A stretch of DNA of 64,000 nucleotides, taken from Arthrobacter zhaoxinii (GTDB lineage Bacteria > Actinomycetota > Actinomycetes > Actinomycetales > Micrococcaceae). The position numbers and the translations under genes were made by a program. The DNA lies in assembly GCF_025244925.1 (NCBI RefSeq), contig NZ_CP104275.1:558001-622000 (forward strand). Reading direction: 5' to 3'. Below the pieces are notes generated by a model, which made no database searches, was not told where the DNA came from, and saw nothing but the letters and a program-made list of their open reading frames with translations. The first letter of the stretch is position 1, and the number at the start of each line of letters is the position of its first letter. Shown piece after piece: positions 15,654 to 26,739 of the stretch.

Positions 15654-16907
15654 GTGAGCGAGACCAGGAAACCACGGGAAAAGACCTCCGGGCGCGGGCA
15701 CCCCCTGCCATTCTGGCTGGTGGGCACCGCCGTCGTTCTGGTCGCGCTGAACCTGCGCCCCGGGACCTCGTCAGTGGGACCGGTCCTGGCGGAGCTGCAG
15801 GCCGGCCTTGGCCTGGATGCCACGGCTGCCGGGGTGCTGACCGCCCTGCCGGGCCTGGCCTTCGCGGCCGTGGGGGCGCTCGCCGTCGCACTGTCCCGCA
15901 AAACCGGAATCAACGGCTCTATTGTCCTGGCCCTCGCTGCGGCGGCCGCCGGACTGCTGGTCCGTTCGTTCGTGGATTCCGCCGCGCTGTTCCTGGTGCT
16001 GACCGTATTGGCCTTCGCCGGCATGGCTGTGGGCAACATCCTCGTCCCGGCGTTCATCAAGCGCCACGGCGGCCGGCACCTGCCCGTCCTGAACTCGGTC
16101 TATGGCACCACCCTCGCCCTGGGCGCCACGTTGCCGCTGTTGTTCGGCGGACTCCTGGCAGGAACGGGCCCGGAGGGCTGGCGGCTCAGTCTGGGACTGT
16201 GGGGTGCCGTGGCACTGGCGGCCTTCATCTTCTGGGCGGTCCTGGCTCTGCGCGCCGGGCGGGACCCGGTAGCTGCTGCCGGCGGAACACGCACCAGGAC
16301 ACGTATGCGTTCCTCCCGCACCGCCGTCGCCCTGAGTATCTTCTTCGGCGTGCAGTCCATGCACGCCTACGTCCAGTTCGGCTGGGCCGCGCAGATCTAC
16401 CGCGACGCCGGGCTGGAGCAGGCGCATGCCGGGCTGATGGCGGCGATCATTGCCGGTCTCGGCATCCCGGGCGGGTTGATCATGCCGGTTCTGGTGGCAC
16501 GTTCGCCGCGGCTGCGGACCTATATTGTTGGCCTGGGCGTGTGCATGGCTGCCGGGTACAGCGGGCTGCTGCTGGCAGCGGACACACTGCCGTGGCTCTG
16601 GGCGCTGTTCCTTGGGGTGGGCGGGTTCGCCTTCACCACCGCGCTGGCCCTGATTACCGCCCGTTCCCGGGAACCGCTGGTCACCGCGCAACTCTCGGGT
16701 TTCATCCAGCCGGTCGGCTATTTGCTGGCCGCCGCGGGACCGTTCGCGATCGGCACCCTGCACGATGTCTCCGGCAGCTGGACCCTGCCGCTGGCGCTCC
16801 TGATTGCCTCCACTGTCGTGATGGTCGGGGCCGGTATCCGGGCTGCCGCGCCGCGGTTCGTGGATGACGAACTCGAGGCGGCAAAACGCCCGGCGATAGC
16901 TTCGTAG
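15654..16907 (+). CDS. MFS transporter, CynX/NimT family
   Basis: 417 residues, GTG start, about 12 membrane spans. The first span is followed by the family pattern ALNLRPGTSSVGPVL, which is characteristic of CynX/NimT (cyanate or 2-nitroimidazole transport family). No cyanase or nitroimidazole gene is adjacent, so the substrate is unknown. Confidence 0.84.
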   Translation: MSETRKPREKTSGRGHPLPFWLVGTAVVLVALNLRPGTSSVGPVLAELQAGLGLDATAAGVLTALPGLAFAAVGALAVALSRKTGINGSIVLALAAAAAGLLVRSFVDSAALFLVLTVLAFAGMAVGNILVPAFIKRHGGRHLPVLNSVYGTTLALGATLPLLFGGLLAGTGPEGWRLSLGLWGAVALAAFIFWAVLALRAGRDPVAAAGGTRTRTRMRSSRTAVALSIFFGVQSMHAYVQFGWAAQIYRDAGLEQAHAGLMAAIIAGLGIPGGLIMPVLVARSPRLRTYIVGLGVCMAAGYSGLLLAADTLPWLWALFLGVGGFAFTTALALITARSREPLVTAQLSGFIQPVGYLLAAAGPFAIGTLHDVSGSWTLPLALLIASTVVMVGAGIRAAAPRFVDDELEAAKRPAIAS

Positions 16908-16972
16908 GGACTGGAGACCGGCTGGCAACGGACAGCCGCAGCAGGCCTCGCACCGGCGCTGTCCCGGGTGGG

Positions 16973-17731
16973 TCAGCGCAGGTGCGAGGCGCCGTTGACG
17001 TCGATCACCGTACCGCTGACCCACTCCGGAGCGGCCGTGGCGAGCCATGCCACGGTTGCCGCGACTTCCTCGGGTTCCGCCACCCGGTTGAACGGACTCT
17101 GCGCCCGGATGGCGACGCCGCTGGCGCCCTCCAGCGCGGGGCGTCCCATTCTTGTGTCCACGAACCCGGGCGCGACGGCGGCCGAGAAGATCCCGTGCGG
17201 CGCCAGCGCGACGGCGAGGGACTGGGTAAGTGAGTGCAGCCCGGCCTTGCTCGCACCGTAGGCGGGGTTGTCCGGTTCGCCGCGGTAAGCACCGCGTGAT
17301 CCCACGTTCACCATCCGGCCGCCTGCGGGCCCCTCGGGACGCTGGAGGAGATGTTCGGCCATGAGCCGGCAGAGGTTCGCCGGCGCCATGAGGTTGAGGT
17401 CCAGGGTCTGCCGCCACGCGTCCTGCCAATCAGCGAAGGACCCCGACGTCGCCGACTGGGCCCGGAAGATCCCCGCGTTGTTCACCAGGACATCCAGCCC
17501 GCCGAGCTGATCCACGGCCTCGGCGAAGACCCGCTCGCACTCGGCCGGGATGGCCAGATCCCCGACGACGACGGCGTGCCCGGTCCCGGGCAGCGCCTCC
17601 GCCACCCGCCGGGCGGCCTCGGCGTCATGCCCGGCGTGTACCGCCACCGTGTGGCCGGCTTCCGCAAGGGCCGCTGCGATTGCTGCTCCGATGCCCCGGC
17701 CTGCGCCGGTGACCAATGTGTTTGTACTCAT
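16973..17731 (-). CDS. SDR-family oxidoreductase (3-oxoacyl-ACP reductase-like)
   Basis: 252 residues, classical SDR. The cofactor loop is TGAGRGIG (residues 8-15), NNAG lies near residue 88, and the catalytic Ser and YxxxK are in VNVGSRGAYRG and YGASK. The motif order fits FabG-like reductases. There is no fatty-acid gene nearby. The gene follows the NhaA fusion gene by 21 bp on the same strand and may be in one transcript with it. Confidence 0.85.
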   Translation of the reverse strand: MSTNTLVTGAGRGIGAAIAAALAEAGHTVAVHAGHDAEAARRVAEALPGTGHAVVVGDLAIPAECERVFAEAVDQLGGLDVLVNNAGIFRAQSATSGSFADWQDAWRQTLDLNLMAPANLCRLMAEHLLQRPEGPAGGRMVNVGSRGAYRGEPDNPAYGASKAGLHSLTQSLAVALAPHGIFSAAVAPGFVDTRMGRPALEGASGVAIRAQSPFNRVAEPEEVAATVAWLATAAPEWVSGTVIDVNGASHLR

Positions 17732-17752
17732 CGCCCGAGCGTACCGGCGCCC

Positions 17753-19579
17753 CTACCGTCCCGCGTTCCGTGACGCCTCCAGCGCACGGATCAGGGTCGC
17801 GGTGTCATAGGGTCCGTGGTGCCTGCGGTGCCCGATAAAGAAGGTGGGTGTTCCGTGCAGGTCCATGGACTCGGCGTCCAGCGCATCGTCCAGCACGCGG
17901 TTGCTGACCTCTGCCGAGCGCAGGTCCGCCTCGAACCTCTCCATGTCCAGGCCCAGGCTTTCGGCCGCGGCCAGCAGGTCTTCGGGGGACAGGTTGTCCT
18001 GGTTCTCGAAAAGGTGCGCGCTGTAGTCCCGGAAGCGCCCCTGCCGATCCGCGGCCTCTGCCGCCTCGGCAGCCGCCACGGCATTGGGATGGACCCGGGA
18101 CAGCGGCAGATGGCGCCAGACATAGCGCAGCTCGGAGCCGAAATGCTCGCGGACTTCCAGGATGGTTCCCGTGGCCCGGCTGCAGAACGGGCACTCATAA
18201 TCCCCGTATTCCACGAGGGTCAACGGGGCGTCGGCGGGTCCCACAACGTGGTCGCGGGCCGGGTCCACGGGCCGGGCCAGGACTTCCCCCGCGGGAACGG
18301 CAGGGCGGCGCCGCTCCACGATCCGGAAGATGATGGATCCTGCAGCGAACGCCAGCAGCGACGCGGCCAGGACCGCCACCCGTGCTTCGTTCTGCACCGC
18401 GGGGTCTTCGATGGCGAGGCCGATGATGAACAGGGAGATGGTGAAGCCGATGCCGGACAGGGCAGCTCCGCCGGCAATGCGGCCCAAGGTCAGTCCGGGA
18501 CCGAACTCGCCGATCCGCAGCCGGTGCAGCACCGCTGCGGCACCGAAAATCCCGGTGAACTTTCCCAGCACCAGACCGCAGACAATGCCCCAGGCAAGCG
18601 AGGAGTGGAGGGCGCGGTCCAGCGTGGTTCCGTCCAGCTTCACCCCGGCATTGGCCAACGCGAATACCGGCAGAATCAGGTAATCCACGTACGGGGTATA
18701 GGCGCTGTGCAGCCGGTCATTGATGGAAATGGACTCGCGCACGCTATGCACCGCCGCCCGGGCATACCGGGAATTGGGGGACTGGCGGAAGACACGGGTC
18801 TGCTCCAGCGCATCCTCCACGTCCCTCCGGGCGGGCGGAAACACGGGCACCAGCAGGGCAATGCCGACGCCGGCCAGGGTCGGGTGCACGCCCGAGGCGT
18901 AGAAGGCCAGCCAGACCAGCACCGCCAGCACCGCGTACACGCCGCCGCGTCCGTACGGCAGATACCGGGTCAGTGCCACGGCAGCCAGCCCGGCGAAGGC
19001 CAGCAGCAACGGCACGGGTTCCAGCTGGTCGGTATAGACCAGGGCAATGATGCTGAGCGCGGCAACGTCGTCGACCACCGCGAGGGTCAGCAGGAAGATC
19101 CGCAGCCTGCCGGGAACCCGAGGTCCCGCGACGGCCAGCGCACCCAGCAGGAACGCGGTGTCGGTGGAGATGACCACGCCCCACGCACCCGCCTCCTCCG
19201 TGCCGGCAGTGAACAGCAGAAAGACCACGGCGGGCACGGCAATTCCCGCAGCCGCGGCGACCACCGGAATCACCGCCCGGGACCGGTTAGTCAACTCCCC
19301 GAGGGCAAACTCCCGCCGCACCTCAAGTCCCACAACGAAGAAGAACACGGCCATGAGTGCGTCGTTGACCAGCTCCCGGGCGGTCAGCTCCAGATCCATG
19401 CTGCCTGCACGCACCTCAACGGTGGATTCCCAGAACTCCTCGTAGGAGGCGGCAAACGGTGCATTGGCCCAGAGCACCGCCAGAATGGTTGCCAGCAGCA
19501 GCAGGGCGGCAGGACGCTTTTCCGCGCCGCCCCTGCCGGTGGCAGCGGTGGTGGCAATACGTTGCGGGCGGTCCGGCAT
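17753..19579 (-). CDS. nhaA: Na+/H+ antiporter NhaA fused to a DsbA-like thioredoxin domain
   Basis: About 608 residues from the ATG at 19579; longer in-frame starts upstream lack ribosome sites. The NhaA part covers roughly residues 20-420 with the paired aspartates in LAVVDDVAALSII that carry Na+/H+ exchange. A linker leads to a thioredoxin/DsbA-type domain (about 435-605) with the redox CPFC motif and the cis-Pro segment HGTPTFFIG. The fusion is recurrent in actinobacteria, but how the redox domain affects transport is not known. A 10-codon ORF with the only good ribosome site ends 2 nt before this start. Confidence 0.86.
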   Translation of the reverse strand: MPDRPQRIATTAATGRGGAEKRPAALLLLATILAVLWANAPFAASYEEFWESTVEVRAGSMDLELTARELVNDALMAVFFFVVGLEVRREFALGELTNRSRAVIPVVAAAAGIAVPAVVFLLFTAGTEEAGAWGVVISTDTAFLLGALAVAGPRVPGRLRIFLLTLAVVDDVAALSIIALVYTDQLEPVPLLLAFAGLAAVALTRYLPYGRGGVYAVLAVLVWLAFYASGVHPTLAGVGIALLVPVFPPARRDVEDALEQTRVFRQSPNSRYARAAVHSVRESISINDRLHSAYTPYVDYLILPVFALANAGVKLDGTTLDRALHSSLAWGIVCGLVLGKFTGIFGAAAVLHRLRIGEFGPGLTLGRIAGGAALSGIGFTISLFIIGLAIEDPAVQNEARVAVLAASLLAFAAGSIIFRIVERRRPAVPAGEVLARPVDPARDHVVGPADAPLTLVEYGDYECPFCSRATGTILEVREHFGSELRYVWRHLPLSRVHPNAVAAAEAAEAADRQGRFRDYSAHLFENQDNLSPEDLLAAAESLGLDMERFEADLRSAEVSNRVLDDALDAESMDLHGTPTFFIGHRRHHGPYDTATLIRALEASRNAGR

Positions 19580-19581
19580 GG

Positions 19582-19614
19582 CTACATCTGGGCGGGTGTG
19601 ACGGGTTTCGACAT
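19582..19614 (-). CDS. Possible 10-residue leader peptide upstream of nhaA
   Basis: Minus-strand ATG at 19614 preceded 7 nt upstream by GGGAGGAA, the best ribosome site in the region; it encodes MSKPVTPAQM and a TAG whose end is 2 nt from the nhaA ATG. This arrangement suits translational reinitiation. Purely sequence-based, and it could also be fortuitous. Confidence 0.35.
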   Translation of the reverse strand: MSKPVTPAQM

Positions 19615-19752
19615 GGCAGGCTTCCTCCCGAGGGGTATCCCGCCGGGCACGGCCGGCGGCGCACTTGGGCACCATCTTAGGCACGATCAAAATCCGTGTG
19701 CCCCGACACCCAACTATGAGGCACGGCTCACAGGGCGATAGGGTGAATTTGA

Positions 19753-21303
<1,551 letters not shown>

Positions 21304-21329
21304 GCCGGGGAAATCGGCTGCGCGGAGGC

Positions 21330-21710
21330 CTAGCTTCCGCGCAGGCGGTCCAGTTCGCGGCGGTCCTTCTTCGTGGGGCGGCCGGCGCCCCGGTCCCGGA
21401 CCGGAATGCCCAGTGCCGGAGCCGCCGGGCGTGCGGGCGTGGAGTCAATAAAGCAGTGCGACGCCGCCTCGGCACCTACCCGCTTATTGATAAGTTGCCG
21501 GACCTCGAGGATCCGTTCGAAGCCGGGCTGCCGGATCCGGACGGTGTCCCCGGGCTGGACCGGCTGTGCCGCCTTGGCCGGATTGCCGTTCAAGCGGACA
21601 TGGCCGGCGCGGCAGGCAGCGGTAGCAGCGGACCGGGTTTTATAGGCGCGGACAGCCCACAGCCAGGCGTCCACCCGGACGGATTTGGAAGTGCTCGCTG
21701 GAATGCTCAT
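21330..21710 (-). CDS. S4-domain RNA-binding protein, Hsp15 (HslR)-like
   Basis: 126 residues. The S4 RNA-binding fold covers about residues 8-60 (VRVDAWLWAVRAYKTRSAAT, then GHVRLNGNPAKAAQPVQPGD), followed by a basic C-terminal tail with RPTKKDRRELDRLR. Hsp15 in E. coli binds 50S subunits carrying stalled nascent chains. It lies 13 bp after the HNH gene on the same strand. Confidence 0.83.
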   Translation of the reverse strand: MSIPASTSKSVRVDAWLWAVRAYKTRSAATAACRAGHVRLNGNPAKAAQPVQPGDTVRIRQPGFERILEVRQLINKRVGAEAASHCFIDSTPARPAAPALGIPVRDRGAGRPTKKDRRELDRLRGS

Positions 21711-21723
21711 GGGAGTTCCGAGT

Positions 21724-22602
21724 CTAGCGAAGTCCGCGCAGCCGGGCGGCGTCGTCGAGTGCCTGCTGCTGCTCCGGGCTCACCATGGACCCGACGACGA
21801 CGGCGGCCCCCGACCCGGCCGGCCCCTTGCGCCCCGCTGCATCCGGGGCCGACGCGAGCAGGCCGCGCACCTCCGCGGGGGAGTAGGGGACCGGAACCCG
21901 GGTGTGCGCCACCGCATGGCAGGTGGGACACAGCGGCACCAGATCGGACACCGGATCCAGCACGTAGTCGACGGCCAGGTCCGTGCCGGGCACCAGATGA
22001 TGCACCTGCATCAGCGAGTCGGTCCCCGGGCCGTACCGCTGGGCGGGGACCAGCCCGCAGGCCGCGCAGCAGGTGCCGTGGAAAGCCAGGCAGAGCCGCC
22101 GGGCATCGGCGTCGTGCTCAAAGGTATTGACCTGCTGCTGGCCCAGCGCCGCGGCAGCAAGCGTGCCCGGAACCGGACTTACCGGATCCGGTCCGGCGCC
22201 GAGGAACCCGGACCACAGCCGCCGCAGGGCGGGAACAGAGGCGGCAGGAACGGAAACCGCGTCCCCGCTCCGGGGCAGGCGCGGCAGATGTTCCTCGAGG
22301 AGGGATTCCGGCACCTGTTCGCCCAGCGGCAGCAGCCGGTCGAAATCGACGGCGACGGTGTCGGCGTCGTGCCAGCTTCCGGAAGGAACGACGACGCCGT
22401 GTCCCGCCAGCCCCCGCGGCCCCCGCCCGCTGCTGCCGCGCAGCACCAGCCAGACTTCGGTTCCGGCAGCCGGGCGCGGACCGGACAGCGGGACACTCCG
22501 ACGGACGGTTCCGCCGTCGGCGACGGCGCTCAGGGCAGGGCCGTAGCCGCCCGGCCAGGGATCCGGCAGGTCAACATTCCAGGTCAGAAGGACTGAGGCC
22601 AC
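21724..22602 (-). CDS. HNH endonuclease-domain protein
   Basis: 292 residues. The N-terminal ~150 residues are an unassigned domain. The HNH core follows with zinc-type cysteines CCAACG, the HH of VHHLVPGTD, and LVPLCPTCHAVAH, like McrA-type HNH proteins. The gene forms a short same-strand run with the S4 protein and the DUF1540 gene. It may be a restriction-type or repair nuclease; no methyltransferase is nearby. Confidence 0.78.
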   Translation of the reverse strand: MASVLLTWNVDLPDPWPGGYGPALSAVADGGTVRRSVPLSGPRPAAGTEVWLVLRGSSGRGPRGLAGHGVVVPSGSWHDADTVAVDFDRLLPLGEQVPESLLEEHLPRLPRSGDAVSVPAASVPALRRLWSGFLGAGPDPVSPVPGTLAAAALGQQQVNTFEHDADARRLCLAFHGTCCAACGLVPAQRYGPGTDSLMQVHHLVPGTDLAVDYVLDPVSDLVPLCPTCHAVAHTRVPVPYSPAEVRGLLASAPDAAGRKGPAGSGAAVVVGSMVSPEQQQALDDAARLRGLR

Positions 22603-22605
22603 CGG

Positions 22606-22896
22606 TCAGCGGGGCTGGTACGTGAGGCAGTCAGCCAGTTCCGCACCGGGCCCCACCCGCACGTCATGCGCGTCGCACATGAGGTGGTTGTTGAACCGGC
22701 ACTCGTTGCGCTGGCAGGCCCCCACCTGGGCGAGGACTTTCGGCAGGCCGCCGGTGGCAGATGTGTCGATGAACGTGGCGCAGCTGGCATGCTCGGGCGT
22801 GCCGCCGACGGTGATGGCATAGGCGGTGCAGCCCTCATGGTTGAAGTCGCAGCTGGACACCGTGCAGTCCTGCACATGGGCAACATGATCGGTCAT
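22606..22896 (-). CDS. DUF1540 protein, two Cys-rich repeats
   Basis: 96 residues from the ATG at 22896 with GGGAGGA upstream. Two repeats of the DUF1540 pattern are visible, each with four cysteines: CTVSSCDFNHEGCTAY...C, then CQRNECRFNNHLMC...C. The repeats probably bind a metal. Function unknown. Three bases separate it from the HNH gene. Confidence 0.82.
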   Translation of the reverse strand: MTDHVAHVQDCTVSSCDFNHEGCTAYAITVGGTPEHASCATFIDTSATGGLPKVLAQVGACQRNECRFNNHLMCDAHDVRVGPGAELADCLTYQPR

Positions 22897-23033
22897 GGTT
22901 CCTCCCAAAAGGTGGTCCTTCGTTCCGTGCCTGGGTTCGAACGTACCACCGCCTCACGGGAATAATTAGCGCGAATTTCCTTACCCTATTTGACGGGTTT
23001 GGTCTGCGCTGTCCGGTTGGGTAGAACGGAAGG

Positions 23034-24122
23034 ATGACCGCAGCCCAGGCACCAGACGCCGCCGACGAATTCCTCCTCGCAGCCGGCGGACAGGGCCTGG
23101 ACCTGGATGCATCCCAGCTCGCCGTCCTGCCGGCGCTGGCCCGGGCTGCCGAGGCGGCCCGTTCGCCGAAGCCGGCGCCGGACCGCTCCTCCGTCTACCT
23201 GTGGGGGCCGCCGGGGCGCGGCAAGACCTGGCTGCTGGATACGCTGTTTGATTCCGTGGACATCCCGGACAAGCGCCGGCTCCATTTCCACGACTTCTTC
23301 CGGGAACTGCACGCGCTGGTCTTCGCCGGCTACGGCAACCCCGGCTACCGGCAGGATTCCGCCTTCGCCGCAGCCCTGGACCGGATGCTGGGCTCGGTCA
23401 GGCTGCTGTGCTTCGACGAATTCCACGTCAACGACCCGGCCGACGCAGCGTTCATCACCCGCCTGCTGCGCACCGTGCTGGACCGCGGAATTGTTCTGGT
23501 GGCCACGTCCAACTACGCGCCTCAGGAGCTGCTCCCGGATGAAATGTTCCACCATCTGTTTGAACCCGGGATTGCCCTGATCACCGGACACCTGCAGGTG
23601 AGGGAACTGGACGGGGACGTGGACTACCGCACCGTGGCCCGGCCCCGCCACGCCGCAGGTTTCGCCGCCGGGCACCACCTGCGCAGCAACGACGCCGGAC
23701 TGCTGGCCTCCGCCGGGCTCCTCCCGCCCCGTCCGGAAGAAGCGGTTCCGCTGACCCCGGGGACCCGAACGCTGCGGGCGCTGCGGGCGGACGGTACACA
23801 GCTGTGGTTCGACTTCGAGGATCTGTGCCACGCGGAGTCGGCCACCTCGGACTACCTGCACCTGGCGCAGACGCACCGGCACTGGGTGATCAGCGGCGTG
23901 CCCCCGACCGCCGGGTCCAATCCCTACGGCTGGCAGCGCTTCGGCAACGTCGTGGATGTGCTGTACGACGCCGGGTGCCGCCTGGACATCATCGGGCTGC
24001 CGGATTACGACGGCGTGTTCCCAGGGATCGCGCACCCCACGGATCTGGCGCGCATCCGCAGCCGGTTCTCCATGCTCCAGCAGCTGTCCGCAGCCGGCAC
24101 CGAAGCGGCTGCACGGCCCTAG
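23034..24122 (+). CDS. zapE: Cell division protein ZapE (AFG1-like ATPase)
   Basis: 362 residues with a single P-loop NTPase: Walker A GPPGRGKTW near residue 60, the family's HFHDFFRELH block, Walker B LLCFDEFHVND, and the sensor VATSNYAPQEL. ZapE/AFG1 ATPases act near the division ring or in protein quality control. GGAAGG precedes the ATG. Stands alone, divergent from DUF1540. Confidence 0.88.
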   Translation: MTAAQAPDAADEFLLAAGGQGLDLDASQLAVLPALARAAEAARSPKPAPDRSSVYLWGPPGRGKTWLLDTLFDSVDIPDKRRLHFHDFFRELHALVFAGYGNPGYRQDSAFAAALDRMLGSVRLLCFDEFHVNDPADAAFITRLLRTVLDRGIVLVATSNYAPQELLPDEMFHHLFEPGIALITGHLQVRELDGDVDYRTVARPRHAAGFAAGHHLRSNDAGLLASAGLLPPRPEEAVPLTPGTRTLRALRADGTQLWFDFEDLCHAESATSDYLHLAQTHRHWVISGVPPTAGSNPYGWQRFGNVVDVLYDAGCRLDIIGLPDYDGVFPGIAHPTDLARIRSRFSMLQQLSAAGTEAAARP

Positions 24123-24150
24123 GTCGCGCCGGCCCTAAGACCTGCCTGCC

Positions 24151-25131
24151 CTAGGTCCCCTCGTCTGCCGCATCCTGGGCGTCCGCGAGCTTCTGCCGGG
24201 CCTTCTCCGCCGTCCGGCGGGCGGAACGGGCGATGCGCCGGGCGTTGTCCCGCTCGCGTTCCAGCTTCCCGGAGCGCCGGTCCACGGCGGCGACCTCCCG
24301 CTCCAGCTGCCGGATCCGCTCCCGCAGCTCGTCGATCTCATCCGTGAGCTCGTCCCGGCGGCCGGCGGATTCGTCCACGTCCCGCTGGGCGGCGTCGAGC
24401 GCTTCCTGTGCCTGCTGCTCGCCGTCGGCCGCTTCCTCCAGCTCGGCCTGCGCCTTCCGGACCGCCCGGCGGGCCTCGGCCTGCCGCCGTCGTACCGCGG
24501 CAGTGTCCGCTGTCCCGCTTTTGTCCTTCGGCGCCCGGGCCCCGCCGGACGCATGGCGGGAACCCGCCCCGCTTCCGGCGCCGTGCGGCACCGACTCCGG
24601 GTCGGCCACCGCGCCGTCCAGGTCCACTTCTTCCCACCCGCTTGCCGCGAGGGAACGGAGCAGCTGGCCGCTGGCAACGGCATCAGCTGCCGAGGGATCG
24701 GTCATCGCGGCCCAGAGGGTCTGTTCGGCCTCGGCCGCCAGCGATTCGCTCACCGGATGGTCCAGCTCGGCAGCCAGGTCCCGGGCTTCCCGGACAATCG
24801 CGCGCAGCAGCCGCTGGCGTTCGGTGCTCAGCCGGCGCAGCTGTTTCTGATCGAGGTCCTCCTGGGCCTCGCGCAGCGCCGCCCCCAGCTCCAGCACCTG
24901 GTCCAGGTCTTCCCGCCGCCGGTCCGCCAGCAGATTAACGAGCCACGCCGCCGTCGAAGGCTTCGGGAGTGCCTTGATCCGCTTGGCCAGCTCCTTGTCG
25001 CCGGCCTTCCCGGCCTCCGCGGCCAGGGTGTTGCGGGCCGCCGTGAACTCCGAAGGCAGTAGCGCGTAGAGACCTGCGACGGCGGCACCGAGCGACGGCG
25101 GGCCGGAGCCTTGTCTGGGTGCGGCGTTCAC
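24151..25131 (-). CDS. Coiled-coil protein of unknown function
   Basis: 326 residues from a GTG at 25131 that overlaps the TGA of the DoxX gene (GTGA); the upstream frame stays open to 25722 but shows no protein-like composition. A globular N-terminal part (to about residue 190, SLGAAVAGLYALLPSEFTAARN, then KALPKPSTAAWLVNLL) is followed by a low-complexity hinge and a long charged Arg/Glu/Ala coiled coil to the end. No membrane span. The N-terminal layout recurs in actinobacterial hypothetical proteins, but I cannot name a function. Confidence 0.72.
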   Translation of the reverse strand: MNAAPRQGSGPPSLGAAVAGLYALLPSEFTAARNTLAAEAGKAGDKELAKRIKALPKPSTAAWLVNLLADRRREDLDQVLELGAALREAQEDLDQKQLRRLSTERQRLLRAIVREARDLAAELDHPVSESLAAEAEQTLWAAMTDPSAADAVASGQLLRSLAASGWEEVDLDGAVADPESVPHGAGSGAGSRHASGGARAPKDKSGTADTAAVRRRQAEARRAVRKAQAELEEAADGEQQAQEALDAAQRDVDESAGRRDELTDEIDELRERIRQLEREVAAVDRRSGKLERERDNARRIARSARRTAEKARQKLADAQDAADEGT

Positions 25132-25499
25132 CCGAAGACGCCAAACCGTCCCAGCGCCACCACCAGGGAAAGCACCAGCAGGATGACATTCAGGGCAATC
25201 CGGTTGCGTTCGCCGCGCCGTACATGGACCAGCACGGCGAGGGCCATCAGCACGGTCAGCGCCGACGCAGCCAGCGGAGTCAGTACGGGCAGGATGCCGG
25301 TGGCCTGCGGAACGATCAGTCCCACGGCGCCCAGGACTTCGAGGACACCGATCAGCTTCACGGTGCCCGCCGGGAAATCCTCGGGCCAGCGCAGATTTTC
25401 TGTGAGGCGCGCATGGTTCTGGACAATTTTCATAAAACCGACTCCGGCAAAAAGCAACGCCAGTATGAGTTGAACAAGCCACAAGACCAGGGACAGCAT
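25128..25499 (-). CDS. DoxX-family membrane protein
   Basis: 123 residues, about four membrane spans, with the DoxX-like lead ILALLFAGVGFMKIVQN and GVLEVLGAVGLIVP. DoxX proteins are linked to quinone-dependent redox and oxidative-stress modules. Translationally coupled to the downstream coiled-coil gene through a GTGA overlap. Confidence 0.82.
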   Translation of the reverse strand: MLSLVLWLVQLILALLFAGVGFMKIVQNHARLTENLRWPEDFPAGTVKLIGVLEVLGAVGLIVPQATGILPVLTPLAASALTVLMALAVLVHVRRGERNRIALNVILLVLSLVVALGRFGVFG

Positions 25500-25627
25500 G
25501 GGTATCTAAGCGACTTTCTGTATACGGGCAGGAGTCAGCGCACGGAACCGCTGTGGAACCATAACAACCCAAGCATGGTCTGCCGGCCGGGAACTGCGCA
25601 ACAGCGGGCGTGGCGCGGTACAGCCGT

Positions 25628-26614
25628 TCAGAACCCGGCCACGGGCCGGGGGCGGTAGAACTCCTCGAGCGTATTGAATTCCTCTTCGGTGAGCTGGATG
25701 TCCAGGGCCGCGACGTTGTCATCCAGATGGGAGGCGGCGGTGGCGCCGATCAGCGGGGCGGCGACCACCGGGTTGGCCAGCACCCAGGCGAGGGCGATCT
25801 GGGCGCGGGTGGCGCCGAGCCCCTCGGCCACGTTTCCCACCGCATCGATGATGCTGCGGTCCACGTCTTCGTTGCCCCGGTAGAGTTCATGGCCCTGCGC
25901 GTCGTAGTCCTGCCGGGCCGTCCTTGCGCCCCAGGGACGGGCCAGGCGTCCGCGGGCGAGCGGTGAATAGGGCAGCGCCCCGATGCCCCGGTCCGCGCAG
26001 AACGGGTACATCTCCCTTTCCTCTTCCCGATAGAGGAGGTTGTAGTGGTCCTGCATCGTGACGAACTGCGCCCAGCCGTGCTGTTCCTGCAGGAACAGGG
26101 CCTTGGCGAACTGCCACGTGTGCATGCTTGACGCGCCGAGGTACCTGACCTTGCCGTCCCGGACCAGCTGGTCCAGGGTCTCCAGCGTCTCTTCCAGCGG
26201 CGTGGTGCCGTCCCAGCGGTGCACCTGGTACAGGTCGATGTAGTCCGTCCCCAGCCGCCGCAGGCTCTGCTCCACCTGCCACAGGATGTGCTTGCGGGAC
26301 AGTCCCCAGCCATTGGGCCCCGGACCCATTTCGCCGTGGACCTTGCTGGCGATCACCACCTCGTCCCGCCGGCAGTATTCCGCCACGGCCGCGCCCAGGA
26401 TTTCCTCGCTGTGGCCGGCGGAATACACATTGGCGGTGTCGAAGAAATTGATGCCCAGCTCCACGGCGTGCCGCAGCAGTGATTTGGCCTCATCCGCACG
26501 GATGGTCCATCCGTGCGCACCCCGGTCCGGGTCGCCGAACCCGAGGCAGCCCAGCCCAATGACCGAAACGGTTGCCCCTGACCTGCCGAGCTTGGCGTAT
26601 GTCATCGAGTTCAT
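25628..26614 (-). CDS. Aldo/keto reductase
   Basis: 328 residues from the ATG at 26614, with GGAGG 7 nt upstream. AKR signature order: GLGCLGFGDPDR, FDTANVYSAGHSEEILG with the catalytic Tyr, the Lys in VVIASKVHGEM, the His in YQVHRWDG, and the NADP-binding tail WVLANPVVAAPLIGATAASHL. It reduces aldehydes or ketones with NADPH; closest in style to the YajO/Tas group. Single gene. Confidence 0.88.
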   Translation of the reverse strand: MNSMTYAKLGRSGATVSVIGLGCLGFGDPDRGAHGWTIRADEAKSLLRHAVELGINFFDTANVYSAGHSEEILGAAVAEYCRRDEVVIASKVHGEMGPGPNGWGLSRKHILWQVEQSLRRLGTDYIDLYQVHRWDGTTPLEETLETLDQLVRDGKVRYLGASSMHTWQFAKALFLQEQHGWAQFVTMQDHYNLLYREEEREMYPFCADRGIGALPYSPLARGRLARPWGARTARQDYDAQGHELYRGNEDVDRSIIDAVGNVAEGLGATRAQIALAWVLANPVVAAPLIGATAASHLDDNVAALDIQLTEEEFNTLEEFYRPRPVAGF

Positions 26615-26739
26615 TCGCTGGCCTCCGCTGCCGCAGTGCCGATCCTTTACGGCGATGCTACCGGGACGCGCACCGGCTTCGGTAGGCACGGGGCCCAGGG
26701 ACTCCCGGCAGCAGCCGTTGCGGTCCTATACTGGCGCAT

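Noticed and set aside
25132..25722. Upstream extension of the coiled-coil gene at 24151
   Set aside because: It lies over the DoxX gene in another frame, is not protein-like, and a GTGA overlap gives a better start.
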